A stretch of DNA of 9,051 bases, taken from positions 1 through 9,051 of the forward strand of contig OMUX01000180.1 in assembly GCA_900314345.1 (NCBI GenBank), written 5' to 3'. Both the position numbers and the translations under genes were made by a program. This document shows, one piece after another, positions 6,633-9,051 of the stretch. Every line of letters begins with the position of its first letter. The first letter of the stretch is position 1. Under the pieces are notes generated by a model that had not been told where the DNA came from, ran no database searches, and was given only the letters and a program-made list of their open reading frames with translations. This stretch comes from an uncultured Erysipelotrichaceae bacterium (GTDB taxonomy: Bacteria > Bacillota_I > Bacilli_A > Erysipelotrichales > Erysipelotrichaceae).

Positions 6633-6667
6633 CAAAAAGCAGCCCCCCGTTTTACAGGAAGGCTGCT
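6633..6667 (-). terminator. Leader terminator (attenuator) before the symporter gene
   Basis: AGCAGCC (6667-6661) pairs with GGCTGCT (7 bp), extended inward by TTCC/GGGG, with TTTTTG following. The symporter ATG is only about 20 bases downstream, leaving no room for another promoter. The hairpin must therefore be passed to express the operon. It may also stop read-through from the HD-domain gene. Confidence 0.85.
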
Positions 6668-6671
6668 CATG

Positions 6672-6707
6672 TTATACAGAAACGGCATGCACTGTACTGC
6701 ATGTCAT
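6672..6707 (-). CDS. Possible 11-residue leader peptide
   Basis: ATG at 6707 to TAA at 6672 would encode MTCSTVHAVSV and stop four bases before the terminator stem. The only ribosome-binding hint is AGG three bases before the ATG. The peptide is not rich in one amino acid, although it has three Val, two Thr and two Ser. It could mediate translation-coupled attenuation, but it may be chance. Confidence 0.2.
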   Translation of the reverse strand: MTCSTVHAVSV

Positions 6708-6767
6708 ACACCTGATCGCCTTCTCGGTATCACGGTACCGATTTAAAGACTGCTTTTTGTCTAAGTG

Positions 6768-6796
6768 AGTATAGAAAACAATCGATCTGAGGTCAA
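6768..6796 (-). promoter_or_regulatory. Promoter of the symporter-pyrF-pyrE operon
   Basis: TTGACC at 6796-6791 and TATACT at 6773-6768 have an ideal 17-bp spacer. It lies 30 bases past the stop of the HD-domain gene. Transcription would start near 6761. Confidence 0.75.
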
Positions 6797-6825
6797 TAGA
6801 TATCCTGTGAAATTTCTGTGGAGCA

Positions 6826-7446
6826 TCATCCTGCAGTTTTCTTTTCCGCTTCCTCAATGATCTTCATGGCAGGTTCATACTTGACCTTGATCCTGTCGTA
6901 ATCCTTCTGCTTTGGCTGTGGAATGCGGCTGATATCCATGTTGTCCCTGAGATCGGATTTCTTTACTGCCCGCGCAATGGGATTGTTTGAAAGATTTCTG
7001 ACATAGTCCAGGTATACAGCATCATCCTCATGTGTCATGAGAGCTACGGCTTGCAATGCATTGGTATCCAGGAAACTCCCGAGGTCCTCCAGCGTTTTGT
7101 CTGTATCTTCCACCGTGTCATGCAGAAGAGCTGTGCAGATCTTCTGTACAGTCCAGATGTCATCTTTTTCTATTTCCAGACGTTCCACGACCCTGACGGG
7201 ATGCTGGATGTAAGGTTTTCCTGCCTTGTCCTTCTGCTTTGCATGTGCCGCAACGGCTGTCTGATCCGCCTTGATGATCTCCTCAGCATCATGCTTTGTG
7301 ATCACGTTCCATTCTGAGGTATCCTGCTGTTCCTTCATGTCTTCCCACAGGCCTGTGGCATAATCCAGACGTTTCATCTCTCCTTCCGTCCGGACACAGA
7401 CAAGTGCATTCTTCTGATTTCCAGCGATGTAATACTGAAAGCTCAT
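6826..7446 (-). CDS. HD-domain protein, RelA/SpoT-type (p)ppGpp hydrolase-like
   Basis: Predicted cytoplasmic metal-dependent phosphohydrolase of the small alarmone hydrolase type, 206 residues from the ATG at 7446. The HD domain fills the last two-thirds: AAHAKQKDKAGKPYIQHPVR (residues 66-85) with His ligands, ALLHDTVEDTDKTLEDL (106-122) with the HD pair and the ED pair that positions water in Rel/MESH1 enzymes, and VKKSDLRDNMD (161-171) with the second Asp and Asn. There is no synthetase, TGS or ACT domain. Residues 1-60 (YYIAGNQKNALVCVRTEGEM) are not a domain I recognise. An ATG at 7473 would add nine hydrophilic residues but has no binding site; 7446 has AGGA and AAAGGA upstream. Activity on alarmones is inferred; some relatives act on other nucleotides. 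No clear terminator follows. Confidence 0.82.
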   Translation of the reverse strand: MSFQYYIAGNQKNALVCVRTEGEMKRLDYATGLWEDMKEQQDTSEWNVITKHDAEEIIKADQTAVAAHAKQKDKAGKPYIQHPVRVVERLEIEKDDIWTVQKICTALLHDTVEDTDKTLEDLGSFLDTNALQAVALMTHEDDAVYLDYVRNLSNNPIARAVKKSDLRDNMDISRIPQPKQKDYDRIKVKYEPAMKIIEEAEKKTAG

Positions 7447-7485
7447 AGGTTCCTGTTTCCTTTCATCTGCCATGATCCGCTGATA

Positions 7486-7515
7486 CTTTCAGTGTAGCAT
7501 TTTCCTTTACACACC
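7486..7515 (-). promoter_or_regulatory. Tentative extended -10 promoter of the HD-domain gene
   Basis: Downstream of the DegV terminator, TTGTGG is followed after 17 bp by TACACT preceded by TGC (extended -10). The match is moderate and the -35 half is poor. Confidence 0.3.
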
Positions 7516-7517
7516 AC

Positions 7518-7545
7518 AAAAAGCCGCAGGATTTCCCGCAGCCTT
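7518..7545 (-). terminator. Intrinsic terminator after the DegV gene
   Basis: GCTGCGGG and CCTGCGGC pair over 8 bp around AAAT, extended by AAG/TTT and followed by T residues. It starts five bases past the DegV stop. Confidence 0.92.
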
Positions 7546-7549
7546 CCTG

Positions 7550-8404
7550 TCAGTCTTCACTGAATCCCACAACGCCGAAGGATCCAGGTCCGCTGTGGGT
7601 TGTGATGACACCGCCTGCCTTTACCCAGGTGACATGTTCAAATTCAAGCTCGGAAGCTTTTTCTTCCGCAATGTCCATGATCTCCGGATCCAGATACGGC
7701 GTATTGATCATCCAGATCTCATCCTTGTTGAGATGCTGTGCCAGTGTATATTCCTCAATCAACTTCGGAACAACACGCTTCATTCTGCCACGGTACATCT
7801 TTGAAGCAATGAGCTTTCCGTCCTTGATCTCGATTGCCGGATGCATCGCAAACAGTTTTCCGGCAATGGCTTTGGCATTGTTCACCCGGCCGCCTGCCCT
7901 TAAGAATTCCAGGCTTCCGGTGGTGAAGCACATCCTTGCCTTTGCGGACAGACCTTCAGCCGCTTCCAGGGCATCCTTCATTTCCCATTCCGGATGTGCA
8001 TCCAGCAAAGCCTTCATAATCATCACAATGGCATACTGGGCAGCAGCCACGGACTTCGTGTCAAAGCTTGTGACATAGTCCCTGCCTTCCGCAGCGATCA
8101 ATGCACTGTTATAGGAAACGGTCGTTGCCGCAGAGTATGCAAGATGCAGGATCTGTGCATCCGGGTACTGTGCATGAATCTCATCAAACACCTTCGTGAA
8201 ATCACCGGGATTACAGCCGGAGGTCTTCGGCAGAATGCCGGTCTTTTCATAGAAATCACACACTTCCTCAGAGCGGAAATATCCGTCATCCTTTGTCTCA
8301 TCCCCGAATGCCACATGCATCGGTACAATCCAGATGCCTTTTTCCCTGCCCAGTTCAACCGGAATATCACTGCCGCTTTCCGCTGCGAGTACGATCTTTG
8401 CCAT
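7550..8404 (-). CDS. DegV family fatty-acid-binding protein
   Basis: 284-residue DegV protein. Family members bind a fatty acid between two domains, and in Gram-positives the FakB members hand it to the kinase FakA for phosphorylation. Visible motifs: AESGSDIP near the N terminus (8-15), KTSGCNPGDF (60-69) in place of the usual TSQPS-type fatty-acid-head loop, AYSAATTVSYNSA (89-101), GSLEFLRAGGRV (163-174), a HPAIEIKDGKL segment (188-198) and the C-terminal THSGPGSFGVVGF (269-281) with the head-group His270. The ATG at 8404 has AGGAGG at 8412-8417; an ATG 30 bases earlier is rejected. An inverted repeat CCTGT-CAGT-ACAGG partly covers this binding site. No fakA is visible here. Whether it is a true FakB is open. 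Confidence 0.93.
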   Translation of the reverse strand: MAKIVLAAESGSDIPVELGREKGIWIVPMHVAFGDETKDDGYFRSEEVCDFYEKTGILPKTSGCNPGDFTKVFDEIHAQYPDAQILHLAYSAATTVSYNSALIAAEGRDYVTSFDTKSVAAAQYAIVMIMKALLDAHPEWEMKDALEAAEGLSAKARMCFTTGSLEFLRAGGRVNNAKAIAGKLFAMHPAIEIKDGKLIASKMYRGRMKRVVPKLIEEYTLAQHLNKDEIWMINTPYLDPEIMDIAEEKASELEFEHVTWVKAGGVITTHSGPGSFGVVGFSED

Positions 8405-8491
8405 GATGAAGCCTCCTGTACTGACAGGAATCATAGCCTGTGAATATTTACCGGACTTTCATGAGTTGTTAATGAGATGTGAAATGAAAGA
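8405..8491. other. Intergenic region between histidine kinase and DegV genes
   Basis: No clear intrinsic terminator follows the kinase. On the minus strand CTTTCAT and ATGAAAG form a 7-bp inverted repeat about 20 bases apart. A TTAACA box with a weak AT-rich -10 (AATATT, 18 bp spacer) may be the DegV promoter; I cannot settle it. Confidence 0.3.
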
Positions 8492-9051
8492 TCAAACCGG
8501 GAGAGTCACTGTGAATGCGGAGCCTTTCCCTTCTTCGCTTTCCACCTGGATTGTGCCGCCGGTGATATCCAGGATCTTCTTCACCAAGGCAAGGCCAAGG
8601 CCTGTGCCTTCAGACGAGCGGCTGGGATCCGCCTGGTAAAACTTGTCGAAGATCCTTTTCTGTGTTTCTTCGCTCATGCCGATGCCGTTGTCTTCCACCT
8701 TCACGCGGACAGAATTTCCTTCCGCCTTTGAAGTCAGGGATATGGACCCGTCTTCCTTTGTATATTTGACTGCATTGGAAAGAAGGTTGTTCCAGACCAG
8801 TTCCAGAAGTGATGCCTGGTTTGTGATCACAACATCAGCCACATCAATATGGAATGTGATGTTCTTTGCCTCCCAGCGTTCCATGTAGGCAAGGGCACAC
8901 TTCCTGAGCTGTTCGCCAAGCTGGTACGGCCTTGGATCCGGATAGATTTCCTGGTGTTCCAGCTTGTTGAGCTTGAGGATGTTTGTGACCATGACATTGA
9001 GCCTCTGTGAGGCATTGATTACGGTATCGGTGTACTGCTGTCTGGTCTCTT
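8492..9051 (-). CDS. Sensor histidine kinase, C-terminal part (5' end outside window)
   Basis: Two-component sensor kinase; 185 residues are visible, open to the window edge. The first part (SQRLNVMVTNILKLNKLEHQ, residues 14-33) is the second helix of the dimerisation domain; the phosphorylated histidine would lie upstream of the window. The ATPase domain follows with all boxes intact: N box LVWNNLLSNAVKYTKEDG (84-101), G1 DNGIGM (120-125), F box IFDKFYQAD (133-141), and G2 GTGLGLALVKKI (148-159). It ends in the common FTVTLP. The sensor region and any response regulator gene are beyond the right edge, so the stimulus cannot be inferred. The end is followed by a short gap and the DegV gene. 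Confidence 0.95.
   Translation of the reverse strand, partial: ETRQQYTDTVINASQRLNVMVTNILKLNKLEHQEIYPDPRPYQLGEQLRKCALAYMERWEAKNITFHIDVADVVITNQASLLELVWNNLLSNAVKYTKEDGSISLTSKAEGNSVRVKVEDNGIGMSEETQKRIFDKFYQADPSRSSEGTGLGLALVKKILDITGGTIQVESEEGKGSAFTVTLPV

Larger units (their letters stand above)
6633..6762 (-). promoter_or_regulatory. Structured 5' leader of the symporter-pyrF-pyrE operon, unclassified attenuator
   Basis: About 130 nt between the predicted transcription start (near 6761) and the terminator T tract. Elements in order: CAAAAAGCAG (6759-6750), perfectly complementary over 10 nt to CTGCTTTTTG of the terminator 3' arm (6642-6633); hairpin TCGGTA-N6-TACCGA (6741-6724); GAAGGC (6723-6718), complementary to GCCTTC at 6663-6658 in the terminator 5' arm; hairpin CATGCA-N6-TGCATG (6703-6686); then the terminator. 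I find no PyrR binding loop, T-box, purine, SAM, TPP, glycine or lysine riboswitch consensus. That terminator and alternative pairings exist is seen; what signal controls them is unknown. Confidence 0.6.

Noticed and set aside
6633..6762. PyrR-dependent attenuator in the symporter leader
   Set aside because: No sequence resembling the PyrR RNA-binding loop (conserved GAGAGG-type hairpin) is visible, although a terminator is present.
6672..6857. 61-codon minus-strand open frame across the symporter promoter and leader
   Set aside because: It starts inside the HD-domain gene and crosses the promoter. Only its last 11 codons could be a leader peptide.
1..9051. CRISPR arrays, insertion sequences, tRNA or rRNA genes
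   Set aside because: I looked for repeat-spacer patterns, transposase motifs, terminal repeats and tRNA-like cloverleafs on both strands and saw none.

Overview
The window is a stretch of low-to-mid GC Bacillota (Firmicutes) chromosome. This is suggested by the T-box riboswitch, the strong AGGAGG-type ribosome binding sites, the DegV family protein, and compact intrinsic terminators ending in T tracts. I cannot fix the genus; Erysipelotrichia or Clostridia would both fit. Every gene I can support lies on the minus strand, so transcription runs from position 9051 towards 1. The many long plus-strand ORFs are antisense shadows.

In transcription order (right to left): the C-terminal part of a sensor histidine kinase (8492-9051, cut by the window edge); a DegV family fatty-acid-binding protein with its own terminator (7550-8404); an HD-domain protein of the RelA/SpoT hydrolase type with no synthetase domain (6826-7446); a promoter and about 150 nt leader carrying an intrinsic terminator in front of a DAACS-family (dicarboxylate/amino acid:cation) symporter (5241-6614); pyrF and pyrE, tightly coupled to that symporter and closed by a terminator; a PHP-domain metal-dependent phosphoesterase (2957-3826); a MarR regulator overlapping a GNAT acetyltransferase, with a 33-bp palindromic operator over the MarR promoter; and an arginine-type T-box riboswitch controlling an oligopeptide-binding lipoprotein (OppA-like) that runs off the left edge.

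The most interesting part is the symporter-pyrF-pyrE operon. PyrE and PyrF are the two steps that turn orotate into UMP. The symporter belongs to the family of DctA, which takes up orotate in enteric bacteria. The three genes could therefore form an orotate uptake-and-salvage unit, although the symporter lacks the arginine that binds the second carboxylate in most acidic-substrate members. Its leader has a terminator whose 3' arm is perfectly complementary over 10 nt to the first bases of the transcript. That suggests attenuation by a mechanism I do not recognise.

Other points: the T-box specifier reads CGC (Arg), which ties peptide uptake to arginine-tRNA charging. The MarR promoter is placed so that the natural MarR start codon would be essentially leaderless. 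The MarR/GNAT pair looks like a split version of the fused MarR-GNAT proteins known elsewhere.
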